The notes below the pieces were generated by a model. It was not told where the DNA came from and made no database searches. It saw nothing but the letters and a program-made list of their open reading frames with translations. The position numbers and the translations under genes were made by a program. Shown piece by piece: positions 8,586 to 22,480 of a stretch of 64,000 nucleotides of DNA (positions within the stretch are counted from its first letter, which is position 1; each line of letters starts with the position of its first letter). Location of the stretch: positions 1 through 64,000 of the forward strand of contig CM017463.1 in assembly GCA_007674295.1 (NCBI GenBank), in the 5' to 3' direction. Source of the DNA: Antonospora locustae. Lineage: Eukaryota > Microsporidia.

Positions 8586-9508
8586 TTTGTGGGGAATATT
8601 TCGATTTTTTTTAAGGGCTGTGCAAAAATCGCCCAAACACACTGGTGTTTACATCCTTCCAAAGTTTTGAGGAGACAACTTTTTTCCAACAAAATCACGA
8701 CAGAAGTGATTCGAACGTTAAATTTTCTTTTGGAATTTTTCATGCCGAAGAGGCTTGTAACGAGACAGTGGCCCGCATTCTCAATTGAAACATTCTTTCG
8801 CTTCGTACCAAGAGAGGTGTTCAACAGAAAATTTTCTACGCGAACTCTGAATCTCAGCTGTTCATTTTCGCTTGAGCCTCAAGCTATTGTTGTACAACAA
8901 GATCCTACGCACAACTTTTCAGGTGTGCTTTCTCTCGCTTGAAGGGTGTGTTGGTTCGGATGAAGAAGACATTCAACCTTTTTGTGCGTTGAAACTCAAC
9001 GAGCTCACAACAAAAAGTCCTCTCTTCGCTTACAAAACCAATTCTTCGAATTAATTCTCTCTCCGATCGTCCTTTGTACCAATTCGTGTAGCGGATAAAA
9101 ACTTCTACAAAGGCGTAATTGTTTTTTGTGAAAATGAAGCTTTGCAACTGTCATTTTTTAATGCTTCTAAAACCCTATCAAGTCCTTTTTTACATTTGAA
9201 AGCCCAAAATACGCGTTTCTGCACTTCACATGTTTCTGAAACGGATTTTTGCTTGAGAGCGCTTGTACACATCCGCGAATGGGAACATAAAGTTTGAGTT
9301 TGCATTCTTCCAGCATAATTTTCCTTTTAATAAGCATTGCAGTTTCTATTTTTGAAATTCAGAGCCTTACCGTATTCGTAAAGTCGTCCCATCTGATAAT
9401 ATGGCTTACTTCATTCTCTTTCTGAAAAACATGTATATGCATTTCAGCAATGAATTGACAGATTTCATCCGTTCACAAAAGTATTTTTAATTAAGGCATT
9501 TGCTAACC
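8586..9508. other. intergenic, no supported gene
   Basis: About 920 bases of increasingly AT-rich sequence. Small open frames on both strands look like chance frames. Nothing recognised. Confidence 0.5.
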
Positions 9509-9877
9509 TCAGAGTTCAAATACGCTCTCTTCGAGCTGTGGCTCATCATCGTACAGAAACACTCCAATTTGTCTTGTTTTCATCTCGTTAACGTCCTGTG
9601 TCATTGAGATGCAAAAGCATAAGCTTTTCAGAACGGATACCTCGTGGTGCTCTGGATACCCCATCTTTGTTATGACGTACCGTCTGATGCCGTATGCACC
9701 AAAGGGCACTGCAACAAATGCAAAGAGAGAGAAATACGTATCCGTAAAGAGCCTTGAATACACGAGAGAAGATACGAAGCAGGGACAGAGAAAAGACGCG
9801 AGACAGTAGTGCGGTGCGAGACAGGGTGCAAAGAATGGGATGTCGTATTCCATATCTTTGAAAACCCTCGGCATCAT
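9509..9877 (-). CDS. PLAC8-family cysteine-rich protein
   Basis: A 122-residue protein from the ATG at 9877. It shows the layout of the PLAC8 (Cys-rich/FCR) family: a hydrophobic Cys-rich first half (FFAPCLAPHYCLASFLCPCFVSS), a central FGAYGIRRYVITKMGY segment and a second motif CFCISMTQDVNEMK. The last two match the family's 'R..IR..YGI.G' and 'C.C.....Q...E' elements. The acidic C terminus ends at 9509. PLAC8-type proteins act at membranes in metal tolerance and growth control elsewhere; the role here is unknown. The reading frame extends upstream to 9925 without an ATG. The gene is AT-rich, lying 1.4 kb from the AT block. Confidence 0.65.
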   Translation of the reverse strand: MMPRVFKDMEYDIPFFAPCLAPHYCLASFLCPCFVSSLVYSRLFTDTYFSLFAFVAVPFGAYGIRRYVITKMGYPEHHEVSVLKSLCFCISMTQDVNEMKTRQIGVFLYDDEPQLEESVFEL

Positions 9878-10248
9878 GCTAAATCTGAGTCTTTCTCCTT
9901 TAATAAAGGAGACACTGTATACCAAAGTAAACTAGAGACTTCTTTGTTTTTTTTTCTTCTGGCACAGAAGAATGTTTTCTTTTTTAAGGACCACTTTTTA
10001 TTCAAAGGAAAACTTGGTTGGTATATCAAGCCACTCTGGGCCGTACACTTGAGTTTGCGACCCTAACTTCATGCGTCGAAAGAGCTCTAAATAAGATAAC
10101 GTTTTGTAAGAAAGCATTTTATCGTATAGATACGTTGCCAACCACAGAGACTCATGATTTAAATTCGTTCCATGCAATTCTATCACTTTTTAAGTGCAAA
10201 CAAATCGCATAAAATACCAAAAAAAAAACAAAACCAAGAAATTCCAGA

Positions 10249-10253
10249 CCCCC
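10249..10253 (+). promoter_or_regulatory. C-tract start signal
   Basis: CCCCC two bases upstream of the ATG at 10256, in otherwise AT-rich sequence; it supports this start over the upstream ATG at 10172. Confidence 0.55.
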
Positions 10254-10255
10254 AA

Positions 10256-10795
10256 ATGAACTACTCAAAAGAAACGGCAAGCGAAAGACGAGAGACAACA
10301 CTTTTTCAATGCATTGGTAGGTCGCTTCTCTTTAAGAAAGTATCGCATTTGAAGATAACGCAATGGTCACTTCTTCTGAAGACATTCCTTGTGCATTACA
10401 CTGTCATTATTGCTTGTTCGCTCTTTGTGCTATTAAACGAGGAAAAAAGAACTCTCACAAGTTTTTTTGTCAGACTTTTTGTCATTCCCTGCGCGTATTT
10501 TCTGGTTCTCTTTGCTATAGCCTTCTGCTCCCGTATGTTGTTTCTTCAAGATCAAAAGCTCGTAAAGCTTTGGAACATTTTCGTGTTTTCTTTTATTTAT
10601 GTGTTTGCCGTTACTTGCTTTTCAATGACAACAAGTGACTTCTTTGTTAATGTACTCAAAGAGTACCGCAACAATATGACAGGCGTGGCGATGAAGTGGT
10701 GGAGCACTGTGATTAGTGGAGGAGTTGCTATTATAGCTGCAACTGCTCTTAGCTTGATGACCCTTATTAGAAATATAAGGGGACTTAAATATTAA
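10256..10795 (+). CDS. multi-pass membrane protein, paralogue of 45914-46453
   Basis: A 179-residue protein with about four hydrophobic segments. The start at 10256 is supported by five C at 10249-10253 and by alignment with the paralogue on the other side of the AT block. Shared features are a short polar N terminus, then C-x2-RSL-x-FK-x-(V/I)S-x-L at about residues 19-32, then four membrane helices, and the ending (L)LIRNIR(G/A)L plus basic residues. No known family is recognised. Position of the basic segments suggests both ends face the same side. Codon usage is AT-rich, unlike the housekeeping genes in the window. Confidence 0.65.
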   Translation: MNYSKETASERRETTLFQCIGRSLLFKKVSHLKITQWSLLLKTFLVHYTVIIACSLFVLLNEEKRTLTSFFVRLFVIPCAYFLVLFAIAFCSRMLFLQDQKLVKLWNIFVFSFIYVFAVTCFSMTTSDFFVNVLKEYRNNMTGVAMKWWSTVISGGVAIIAATALSLMTLIRNIRGLKY

Positions 10796-11315
10796 TTAAA
10801 GCTACTCGTTCTCTGTTCTAAAATTTCGCTTTCTTCTATTGCTTTTTTACTTCAAAAACCTAACTCCCATACATCCTAATAAGTTTGCACTGATTGTCTC
10901 CGTCTTCTTCACAAAGACAGAAAGATGAAATGGTTTTGAATTTGAAGATCTTAAACAGAAATTGAAAATAGTAACGAAACAGACATGCTTTGCATTGTTG
11001 TTGAAGATGGACACATGGAGGTCATACGGTTTCAAATTGTGTGGCACAGCTATTACGAGATTTTGAAGGTACTTTTATGTAAGAAGTGCTATTTCATCTC
11101 ATGAAATGTTATTAAAGAAAACTCCCTAGAAGAAGTGTCCGTAATGATGTTGACAGCCTGATCTGCAGCAGTGTTAAGAGAAAAGTTTTTAAAAACGACG
11201 GAATATGAATGCGTTCTCGACTATCACATCTTTGTTTTGTGCTACGTGAAAAGCAAACAAGATTTCTCTTCAGTATTCTTGACGTAATGGTTATCAATGA
11301 GAGCCAATCAATATA

Positions 11316-11328
11316 AGGGTTAGGGTTA
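11316..11328 (+). repeat. interstitial telomere-type tract (left)
   Basis: AGGGTTAGGGTTA, two units of TTAGGG reading rightwards on the plus strand, exactly where gene-bearing sequence gives way to the AT-rich block. This orientation is that of a right-hand chromosome end. It is far above chance in sequence with about 20% G+C. Confidence 0.7.
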
Positions 11329-11774
11329 ACTGAAGCTCGTTATTATGTTTCCTTCTACACTGATGATTTTTTGTGCCTATTGGAATATGCACAATTTATA
11401 TTATGTAATTCTGCGAATATCTAGTATGTTGATAGGGTTAAAGTGAATAGAGATTAGAATTATCAAGAAATAGTTATAAGATGCATTCGCTGACATTTAA
11501 GGACACTGATCCTGTTCATCAAGCTCTCTTTCTACATTTTCTTATTTTGGAACCTTATTCAAGAAAATGGCATTGGAATGAAAGCAATGGGATAGCTAAA
11601 TGCAACCTTTCTGCATATATTTGTGGTTTTAAAACTTTTATAATTTCCCTTTGTGAATAAAAACATGACAGACTGTATTTTTATTTCTTTATGAATGAGA
11701 AAATGAATGACAAGTCAGACATACCTTTCACTTAAACTCATTTTCTGTGGTTGTTCTGACAATCAGCCCTTTTT

Positions 11775-11864
11775 GTTCTTTTTAGGTAAAAACTTTATTC
11801 TCATTTCCACTTGTAAAACTTTCATAAAGCGTCTCATAGTTGTGTTCCACCATGTGCTTGTTGA
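11775..11864 (+). repeat. 90-bp direct repeat, left copy
   Basis: Identical over 90 bases to 36941-37030 in the same orientation, 25,166 bp apart. Flanks differ immediately on both sides. It contains no open frame of note. Confidence 0.95.
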
Positions 11865-14800
11865 GCTTTAATAACTATTTATGCATTATTTATTTTAATT
11901 TTGTTGTGTGTGATTTTTGTTTTATATAAAGTAAGTCTATGTTTTATATTATAGGTACGAGACGAATAAGAAATCTTTATAAAACTACTAAATTAACATC
12001 ATAATGAAAAAACTGCTAAAACTGCGTGTTAAACATGAAAATATAGTTGATTTTATTATCATCATTTTATGCATTTTTATAAAGCTCTAACAAATAAACT
12101 ATTATATTAGATTTTGATATCAATTTTAACAAGAAATTTTACATAGTTGATTTGAATTTTAGATAACTAGATGGAACTAAATGCAAATATTATAGAATCT
12201 CACATTTATAATATTGAAATAATTAAATTTTTAAATAGTTTTTTAGGGTTGCAATTTTAGATATTATAGACAGCATAAATCCCGACTTTTTTAAGAAATA
12301 TTTTGTTTTTTGAATCTCACTTTCTTTGAATTCTTCTTTATTAGTTCAAAAATTATTCCCACATAAAATAAATAAAAGAAAGTAAAGGAATGTTTCTGTT
12401 TTTTTATTCTACAATATTTATCTTATATAAATTTTTTTAAAAATTACTTATTAATGTATTGGATATTGTGGACAATACACCTGGTATAAATGTACACTTT
12501 ATATAAATGTTTAGCATCTTCTACATGGATGGACCATTTCATTATTTAAGGTCTTTTATATAATCTTCTGGAAACCCTTTAATGTTACCAGGAGCTCACA
12601 TTAGCTATAAAAATGTGCTGGTCCGCATCTTCCATTGCATATATTATTCTTCATATTTATAGAATTATTTAAATGTATTCTAAATTTTAATTATTTTTTA
12701 ATTATTAGCCTAGATAAGACTACGAGAATCAAATGTACAATATAAGTAGGGCATGATCAGGATATACTTTGATCAGAATTTACTAAGATAGAAACTTTAT
12801 TATTAAGTCGTTATATTAGAAAGTTAGATGAAAAATACGATTTTCTAACAAAAAATATTTAATGATATTTTAAAAATTATAGATAATAGCAAAAAACATC
12901 GTAAACTCAAAAAAACTTTGTTTGTAATAAATTAACTATGTAACTTAAGTAAAAGAAAAAAAATATTTTGCATTAAAAATAAAATATGCTTATTAATTAT
13001 ATTTAAAACATTGTCAAAATTGGTGTTATTTTATTGTAAATGAATATATTTCTCTTTATTTATACGATAGTATATAACCATATAATTATGAAAAATAGAT
13101 TAATTTAAAGTATATAGTGTAAACTGTATAAACTAGTAATGCATATTAATTGATTATTTATATTTAATTATATTTTACTTTATTGCATATAATAGTTACG
13201 AGCCTAGGAAGAAATCCCCAGTTGAATATTTTATAATAAGTATTTGAATGTAACAAGAATTTACTTTTTAAATAAAACAGGTTCACAAATAAAAAATTCA
13301 TTAACACCTAAATATGAATTCAAGATCTCGTTGTGCAATGTTGTTTTAATATATGTACAGTTGAATTTTAAGAACATTTAAATTTAAATAGCTGTGTTAT
13401 TCATGTTGTCAATTAAACTGATGATTTAACAACACATTATTTATTAAATCTCTAGCTATATACATCGCATCAAATGTTCTTATTAAATTGTTCAAGTAGT
13501 CCAGAATTAATTTGAATTGCAATTATTTGTTATAAATCAATTTAAATTTTGATATATTGTATTTTTCTATAGCTTAATTATATTTATAATTTAATACTTG
13601 ATTTTAATAATATAATTTTAATTTTTTGTTAATTTAAATTTTAATATTTTTAATTCCAATGATAATTTCGCTATTAAAATCTTGTTTTTAAAAACACCAT
13701 TAACGTTTATGTTTAACTATAGTTTTGCTTGTGTTTCGTTATTTATTATAAAAATTATTGATGTTTATGCTTATTAATCAATATATTTTTTTGAACTTCT
13801 ATTAAAGTTTTGTTTTAAAAATTGCACCAAATGTTCATGATAAACATTAAATACTTTTTGTTACATTGTTTTTAAATTTATTTTGTATTATTCTTATTAA
13901 CTTTAAATTTAAACCTATTAACATAATCATTTCAAACTAGATTGAATTTTTATTTAATTTCATAATACTTTACTTTAATAAAAATCTTTATTGTTATAGA
14001 ACAAAATATTCATAAAATAGCTAATTTATTTCATATTTTAAGTTACATAAAATCTATTTTATAAAATAATTTAAAACTACATTTATAAAAGTTTTTTTAT
14101 GTTTATAATATAAAGTTATTTTTAAATTAAATATAATTTACGTTTGCATCTTTTATTCAAACATCTTTAGTAGTTTATTTTAAAATAAACATACTTATAG
14201 GTTTTCTTATAAAAATATATTTTCATATAAACTTTAAATGTGTTTAAATATAGAGAGAGTTTTTATCTGTTAACTGAAATTAATACATATGTATTTTTTA
14301 CTTTATTTTGATATTTTTAATCTTTTAAATATATACTCTTGACAAATTATTTTTTAAATTAGTTTTTTTGTCTAAAGAACAATGATTCCATAAACGTATT
14401 TTTTAATTTAATATTATTCAGCATAAATGTTATCAGAATACTTACTACTTTGGTTGGATGAATTTCTTTCTTGTAACAACTTTATTAATAAAACCCAAAA
14501 CAAGAAGCAGAAAATAAAACGTACTAACCAATTGGTTTGACATCAGTGCTCCAATTAGTTTGAAGAGAAAAGCATTATAAAATAAGTTTTCTAATTAACT
14601 CTAAATAAAGATTCAAAATACATGATATAATAATCATAAATTTTGTTATAATATGAAGTAGCCTATAATTTTAACTTAAATTGACTATTTTATAGGCAGA
14701 AATGTTGAACTTTAAATATCAAAAAGAAAGTGTAATGATGACAAATTATTAGATATTGTATTTACTAATATTAATATAATGAAATGATTATTTGTGGAAT

Positions 14801-16253
14801 ATCTAAACCTTATACTTATAGTCAAAATAGAAAATAATAAATGCATACCAGCTAGAAATATTTCATTTTATACAGTTTTCAAATTTACTTCTTTGATCTA
14901 TAAGCAAAAAGTGTTTGTTAGTTAAAAATAATTCGAAATTTAGAAATATAATGTATTTTATACAATACTTTAGAGCACTATTTTATATTTAATATACTAT
15001 AGTAGAAAAAAGTGGTAAGGAGTTGGTATTCAATTGATATACAGATTTGACAGGTGAATGATCAAATAAATAGAATAACTGTAAAAACAATATTTTTGAA
15101 ATTGTTAAATGACAAATTTATAGATATTTTTCTCTAGTACTCATATAAAGATAACTTACAAATTAATATGATCAGCATATGATGGGTTTCATCCTGGCTG
15201 TATGTTTTTTTCTAAGCTTTTTATTAGAGATTTGGTTATTGTTACTTAAGAGATCATAATTATTTTGAGAATTTTATTATTCAAACTATTTATTTAAAAC
15301 ATCACTTTTAGTATCTAAATTAGAAAACTTTTCTAAAGTGTCCTGGTTAGTTAAGGTACATAGTGTGCTCGTTATACTTTGGTTCGTGGAGGATCTTATG
15401 CAGGGGTCATTCTTTCAAGAATCACTGCGTGTCGGAAGATTATCACAGACAGGAAGATTGCTATTTCCACCAAAGTGCTCAACGAATCAGTTGCATTTTA
15501 CTCCCTCTAAGAAGCATATTTCCACTTTATAGAATTTCTTACAAAAAGTTTCAACTAATTGTAGCCTACTTTTTGCTTTACAGTTACATTTAGTTGTGTT
15601 TAAGTTACTCATAAGAAATTTAAAAATGAATTAATTAACTTAAACATAATTATAAATTATGTAATTTACTAATTACATAAATTCTTAGTGATAACAGGTA
15701 CAGAGTTAATATAAAAAATAGATACAGTGTAGATTTATGAAATAACATGACTAAGGTTGTATTAAAACGTAAGCTCTAAACATTTTTATTGTACAAAATT
15801 ATAAACAATGTAATTTAAAATAATAGAACACAAGAAATAATATTGATAAAGATTAACATAACATATAAAACAAAGAATATGGAACTGTTGGAATAAAGTA
15901 AATGAAATATAGATAAATAAATGAGATATGTAGCATTTTAATATAAATTAAATACATGTGTTGACTGAAAGTGCTTTATTAGAATGTAAGGAAGAGAGAA
16001 ATATATAACATTAATCTCTGCAATAAACATAAGTAATAGTAAGTTATAAGTCAACATAAAATATTTGTCGAATAAAAATGAAATTTTTTTTTGATTCTCA
16101 TAATTTTAAACAAATAAAAGAAATGTGTTATTTGAATTATATCAAAAAAGAATGTTATGTTTTGAATGTTAGGAAACTAAAATATATGTGAAAGTGAATT
16201 ATATGTTACAACTAGATACTATTTTATTTACAAAGGTAGTTTTCTATATAATT

Positions 16254-16280
16254 AAATGGTTATTGTTAAACAGTCATCTA
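16254..16280 (+). repeat. dispersed degenerate repeat, copy A
   Basis: 27 bases matching 24095-24121 with two mismatches inside the AT-rich block. It shows that the block contains old dispersed repeats. Confidence 0.5.
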
Positions 16281-19200
16281 GTGACCACTCCCATCACCAG
16301 ACTCAATTAAGCGCTGTAATTTAGCATAATATTTTTAAATAAAGGTTATTTTAAAAAAATTTTATTAATAAAACTGTTGTCAAAAGATCACTATTTATAT
16401 ATTCATTAATAAATAAAGTGATTGTTGTATGTTTTGTAGTTATGACAATTTATATTAATTACAAATTTATATATATTATTTTTTTTTGCAACTGTTATCC
16501 TATGCATAGTTTTGGCTAGTTAGAGGCTATTGTATAAATTGTAACTTTAATATAGAGCAGTTATACGTTGTAGTTTAACTCAGATAATTATTTTTCTAGA
16601 TGTGTGTTTATACTAAAGAGCATTTTCTCTTCAAAATTGTTACTAGAAGATGATCTAGATGATCTTTGAGGATGTTCTGTATCTATTTTTGTAATGTACA
16701 TTATTTATTTTTTTTATTATGTAAAAGATCACTGTCTTGATCTTGTAGGGTTTATTAAGTCACAACACTACAAATATTTATTTCATTAAGATATAGTTAT
16801 GTATAATTTCTTATTATTTCTGTCAAATAAGTACTAAAATTAAACATAGGATTTGTATATAATATTTATAATTATGTGATCATAGCAACATCTTTTTAGT
16901 TGATTTATTAATAACATATAATATGCTTTTATTTTTAACTACTTATAGAATTCTTTTACACTTCTATATTTTAGTAAAAAAATAGAATATTTACTATTAT
17001 TGTTTTTCTATTAGTTAATTACTTAGTATTCTAATTTATTTTTATTTTTACAATTATATTTAAACATAAATGTTGAATCATGACTTGATTATATAGACTT
17101 TTATGTTATTATAACTCAAATTAACCTTATTTTTTTAGTTTATCTAACATGATTTGCAAAAAATTTACAATTTTCAAATTAAATATCAGATCTTACCTTA
17201 AACTTTAAATACAAAGTGAGATTGTACTATACATTATAATAAAAAAATAAGTCAATGTTATTTATTTCTCATAAGTTTCACTTTAAATGAAGAAGATTCC
17301 CTTAGAAAATAAATTAACAATATTAATAAATTTTTTAAATATAATTATATATAGTTGAATTTAAAATTTGATAACAAGAAAACGAACTGTGCAAACATGT
17401 GGTTTAGTTAATATAAAAATAAATTAGTATCATATGTATATTAGTTAGAAATTGTTGTAATAATGGCTTATTTAAAAGTATATATGTCTCTAATAAATAC
17501 TATGCTTATTACCAAAATTTATTTGAAAATATATGCATAAGAAATATTATTCTGTAAAGTATTTAAAAAAATTAAAGCTTAAACGTTATGTTATTAACAT
17601 TTACATTATGTAACAAAAACAGTCAATCATTTTTATAAGTAAATGGTTAATAATGCATACAATTTTGGCTATCTCAATTTACTTTATTTTTTGAGCTTTG
17701 TCACCAATTTATTTAACAAATATTGTATAATATGATGTATTTGATGCTAAATAATACGATCTATAAATAAATTCTGAGTAAATTAGAATATGAAATGATT
17801 CTTCCATTCATCTTATTCAATTATAATTGTTTACAAAACAATAATTATTTTACAAAGTTATGCAAGTTTATTAAAGATTGTTTTAATACATATTAAATTA
17901 ACTAAAATTAAAATTTTAGGAACATTGTATATAAAAATCTGAACTAGTTTTTTAGATATTTTCTTTATTAAAATTTCCATATTGAGGGGAGTCTTCCTAA
18001 AGAGTACCTGCTGGTTGCAACACATAATCTGCCCACTGGGCTTTAGTTCGCGGCTTTTTATGTGAAAGTTTTATTAAATTTTTCAGATATATTGAAAAAG
18101 TTTGTTTTCAATTATTTAAAATCGAAAATTATCTTATTTTTACCTGTAAGATATTTTTTTAGGTTAGGCATTTTTACAGTAAGGAACTTCTGTGCTTGCA
18201 GCTAAAAACATATTAGCCCTCATTAGCACATATACATGCTGGATCATCTTCTTAATTAACCTACTATGTCAATGTCTTCTATTCTACGAAATACTCAAAT
18301 AAGATGGTCTTGTGTATCCTCTTCAGGACTAGTGTCTACATGTACGCCTCAGCATTAATGAAAATGTAAAAGTATAATGTATATTTAAAAAGTATTCTTT
18401 TATATTTTAAAATTTTTAAGGATAAACTTAAATTCTTGTGATGTATAAATATAATAAATACCACAAATATACATTTTAAGTATTCAACAATAATAATTTG
18501 TTTTTAAATTAATAATCTTTCATTCATTAAACAGGTACAAACAAACAAGATAGGTATAATCTCATAGATGATGAACTAAGAAGGCATTGTGATAAAACAT
18601 TATAAAAAGTATAGAAAACTCTTGTAATCACAAAATATATGATTATATTGTTAATACTATCACAGTTTCTCTAAATAATATATGATAGGGCCATAGCATG
18701 CCTACGATAAGAGTTATAGTATATAAACAAACTATTATTAACACAATAAAGTGTATGCAACATAAATATAGACCAAATAAATGGCACAATGTGTTCCATT
18801 AGTACATAAAGAAGGGGACAATGATGAAATTCTATACTTTATATTAATAAATTACCCTTACATTTCATTTGTAATACTTTTAGATCATAACCATAATTAG
18901 TCTTAAAGCAAAGTTATTTTATAATACTTACATGTATTTGTAAGATTCCGCAACATAAAGAATACAAGAAGGAGACTCTGGAATTACAAGGAACCTGAAG
19001 GTATACATCCAGACTTTCCATTAAGCATAATAGTTGCAAACCAAGTAAAGGCTATTGCGAGGATGAGTTAAATACAAGCGAGGTAATATTTGTTGAATAT
19101 GTTGCTGGAAACAATCACCAGGAGATTGTTTAATAATAACTACGGGTGTAACGAAATTAGCATTTCTAAATAAATCTTGTCATGTATTTATTTTTTATGT

Positions 19201-22189
19201 ATTTATTTTGACTAATTTTCTAATAAATTAATATATATTGACGCTTAATACTAAAAAATATTTTAATATAGTTATATACAAATATATTAGTATAAAACAT
19301 AATAGAAAATATATTACTTATACTTAAATATAGAATATTATCATATACTCCTAGAAAGGAGAAACGTAAGATAATTATTGATTTGCTGAGCATTTTTCTA
19401 ATAACACTAACGTTTATGTTTATGAGTATTACAAGCAATCAGGATTATTTTAGGATTGTCTTCTTGTAAAGTTCTCTGCAAACTAAATATAAAACAATAG
19501 GATATGACTTGCATGAATATTGTATGCAATCACATATATTAATAAGAATTCATTAATTTATTTAAAAATGTTTGCTATAAACCATGTAATTGTATAAGTG
19601 TTATAAAATAATAAATGTAATATCAATAAATTTCTTCTGTATTTTGACGTGTATTTTTATTTGATTATTAAATATCTTCATTTATTTGACTATATACAAA
19701 CAATATTATTAAATTTTTTGGTTTTGTTGGATACTAACAGCATTTATTCTAGTATATAAAATTTAGTTGTGTATCTAATATATTTTAATTTATACAAAAT
19801 TATAATTTTGTGTTGAAAATTATAACAATATATAGTAATAAATTTAGAAGCAAACAAAAACATAATAAGTTTTAAAAAAAAAATATTTATTATCACATTT
19901 ATAACATATACAAAAATAATTTGATAAAAAGCATAAATACTTATGATTTAAGTATAATCCATTAGATATAAGCATAAGGTGATTTAATTCGGTTGTCTAA
20001 ATATAAGTTGTTATTTATTAAATGAGTTATGACTAATATAACTACATTAAATAAAAAAACAGAGATAAAAATTATATCATACAAAATACTTAAAACATAT
20101 CGACTAAAAGTATGTTATAGTAACTATATTATTAATAAAAGGATTTTACGTGAACTTAATCTACAAATAAATTAATTAACAAAGAATTAGGTGTTTTAAA
20201 ATTAAAATTAAATAATGTTGTATTTAGACGTTATAAACTAAAATTATATGATTAAAAAATTGCTCGAAATTTTTGATACCAATTTTTATTCATAAAATTT
20301 GTCTATAGATCATTATAGTAAAATTAGGAACTTTGATTTTACTCTATTTTTTACTTTCTTAATAAAATTTAAGAGAAAAAAGTATTTAACAATAAAAATT
20401 ATTTTAAGAAAATAACTTTTTTTATACCAATTTGCTTTTTTATATTTGTATGTACTAGAACATAATATCTTTTTATCATATAAGTGATGTTATGTTTACA
20501 TAGAAAGAGCATTCCATAGATTCAAATAATTTATTATGAAACAGCCTGTTGGAGACAGTTTTTAACACAAAACTCAATAGACATTGCTACCATTGTGTTC
20601 AGCTCCTTCTCACAACAGCATAATATCATCAAATTATCTCTTGTCTTGCAACGATGTTAATAATGTTATGTATTATTATATTGGTTTCTTAAAATTTAAT
20701 AAAAATTACAGATAAACATGTTGTATTAAATGTATTGTTATACATTAGATATAAACGCAATGCAACCTAAAGAGAATATTTAATATTATATCAGGTACTA
20801 CACTGCTTCGATAACACTACCAAAGCAGATGTAATGTAGAAGGTGTCCAGCGTATATCTGTAGTTTATAAAGGTATATTTCTATATATGAGAGTAGATAT
20901 TCTACAAGAAGAGAATGATTGGATTAAATGAATGAACTATTAATAATAAAAAATATAAAACACCTTACTTTTTATTAATTTATTTAACCGGAATAGATTA
21001 CAAATAAGTTATGAAGTTCATATATTTGTTAATTCTGTATTAATGTATTAAAATTAGTATTAAAAAGATATTTCAGTTATATGAAAAAGTAATAAAGCCA
21101 TAAAATCAATTAAATGGAAATGTAGTATATATAATAAGCATAAAAATTATTTAGTACATAAAAACATAATGTTCGATCTCATTTTTATATTGCAAATATT
21201 CATAATATAATATTGTATGTACTCTATTATAAATTTAGTAATTGTTATGTAATCAATAAATTTATAAATAGTTTTATAGTAGAACATAAATGATAATAAT
21301 ACATGTTTTAGTTTATAAAAGCATTCTGTTTGAAACTTAAATTTTATGTTATAAATATACTTTTTGATTTATAAATCATTTTTGTAAGATAAATCTAAGC
21401 TAGTATGAGAAGAACTATAATTTACCAAACACTATTTTAAACGTTATTTAATGAGTGTTTTGATGAAAATGTTAAAGCTAAAGCTCGAATAGAAAATTTT
21501 AGATTAAACTTCCAGTTTATCTATGGCTTATTTTATTAATATTTTATTACTTTAAAAAAGAATAACAAATAAAGGACTTTAAGGTATGTCTTTACTATAG
21601 AACTTTTTTAACATATTTTACAATTCTATGTTAATATGGTGACATTTCATTTTGGTTTACGATGAATTTAATTTGTAGTCTAACGAAGCATCTATACTCG
21701 CCTTAAAATAACTATATTCATAAAGAGATTTTTGCCATTAGTGTAACTGCAAAATAGGTTTGTTGTTGCGCCATATTCATATTTAGAAATATATTTTGCT
21801 TAACTTATTATTTATGTTAAATTATAATTATATAAGTTTCAAAATCATCACTCCTATAAGACTTTATGAAAGATGGCTACAAAATTATGTTTATGAGCGG
21901 TCTAGCTAATTATGAACCAAAGCATCTTTATAAACTTATTTTACAATAAATATAGTATTAAAGAACCCTAATTTGGAAATTTCAATAAATGTTACCTTAA
22001 AAATTAAGATGCTCCTAATTAATAAATTTTTAAGTTAGAAATTGCTTATATTTAATTACTAGATATAATCTATGGTAAATTATGAATGGTATTTAATAAG
22101 TTATAAACAATTATTTTATACAAATAATATGTTCGACAAATATTATTTATTATGTAAATTGTTATAACAATTTTTGTAAATTAATCATC

Positions 22190-22480
22190 GAATCCCCAAT
22201 TATTCATGAAAGATGACAAGAAGCTCTTTGTATAAAAAAGATAAGATGCTATAAAAACAGAGCCAGCTAGCAGAAAGAAACAACCTTAGCAGGGACAGAA
22301 GGATCAGATCCAGACTCTGATAGGCTTTCGCCCGAGACTTAACATATATTCATCGCTGTGACTGAAAGCATATAGTCTAGCGACACTGCATATTGGTGCA
22401 AGTAGGCTGATATGGGGAAAAGCTGTGTATGAAGATGGGGAGTGTTCTAATCTTAGAGAGAACTCTAGCAGGTTATTTTA
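22190..22480. other. higher-G+C island within the AT block
   Basis: About 290 bases with clearly more G+C than the surroundings (for example the stretch around 22260-22380). No open frame, tRNA or rRNA signature is recognised. Probably the remnant of a gene or other older sequence. Confidence 0.4.
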
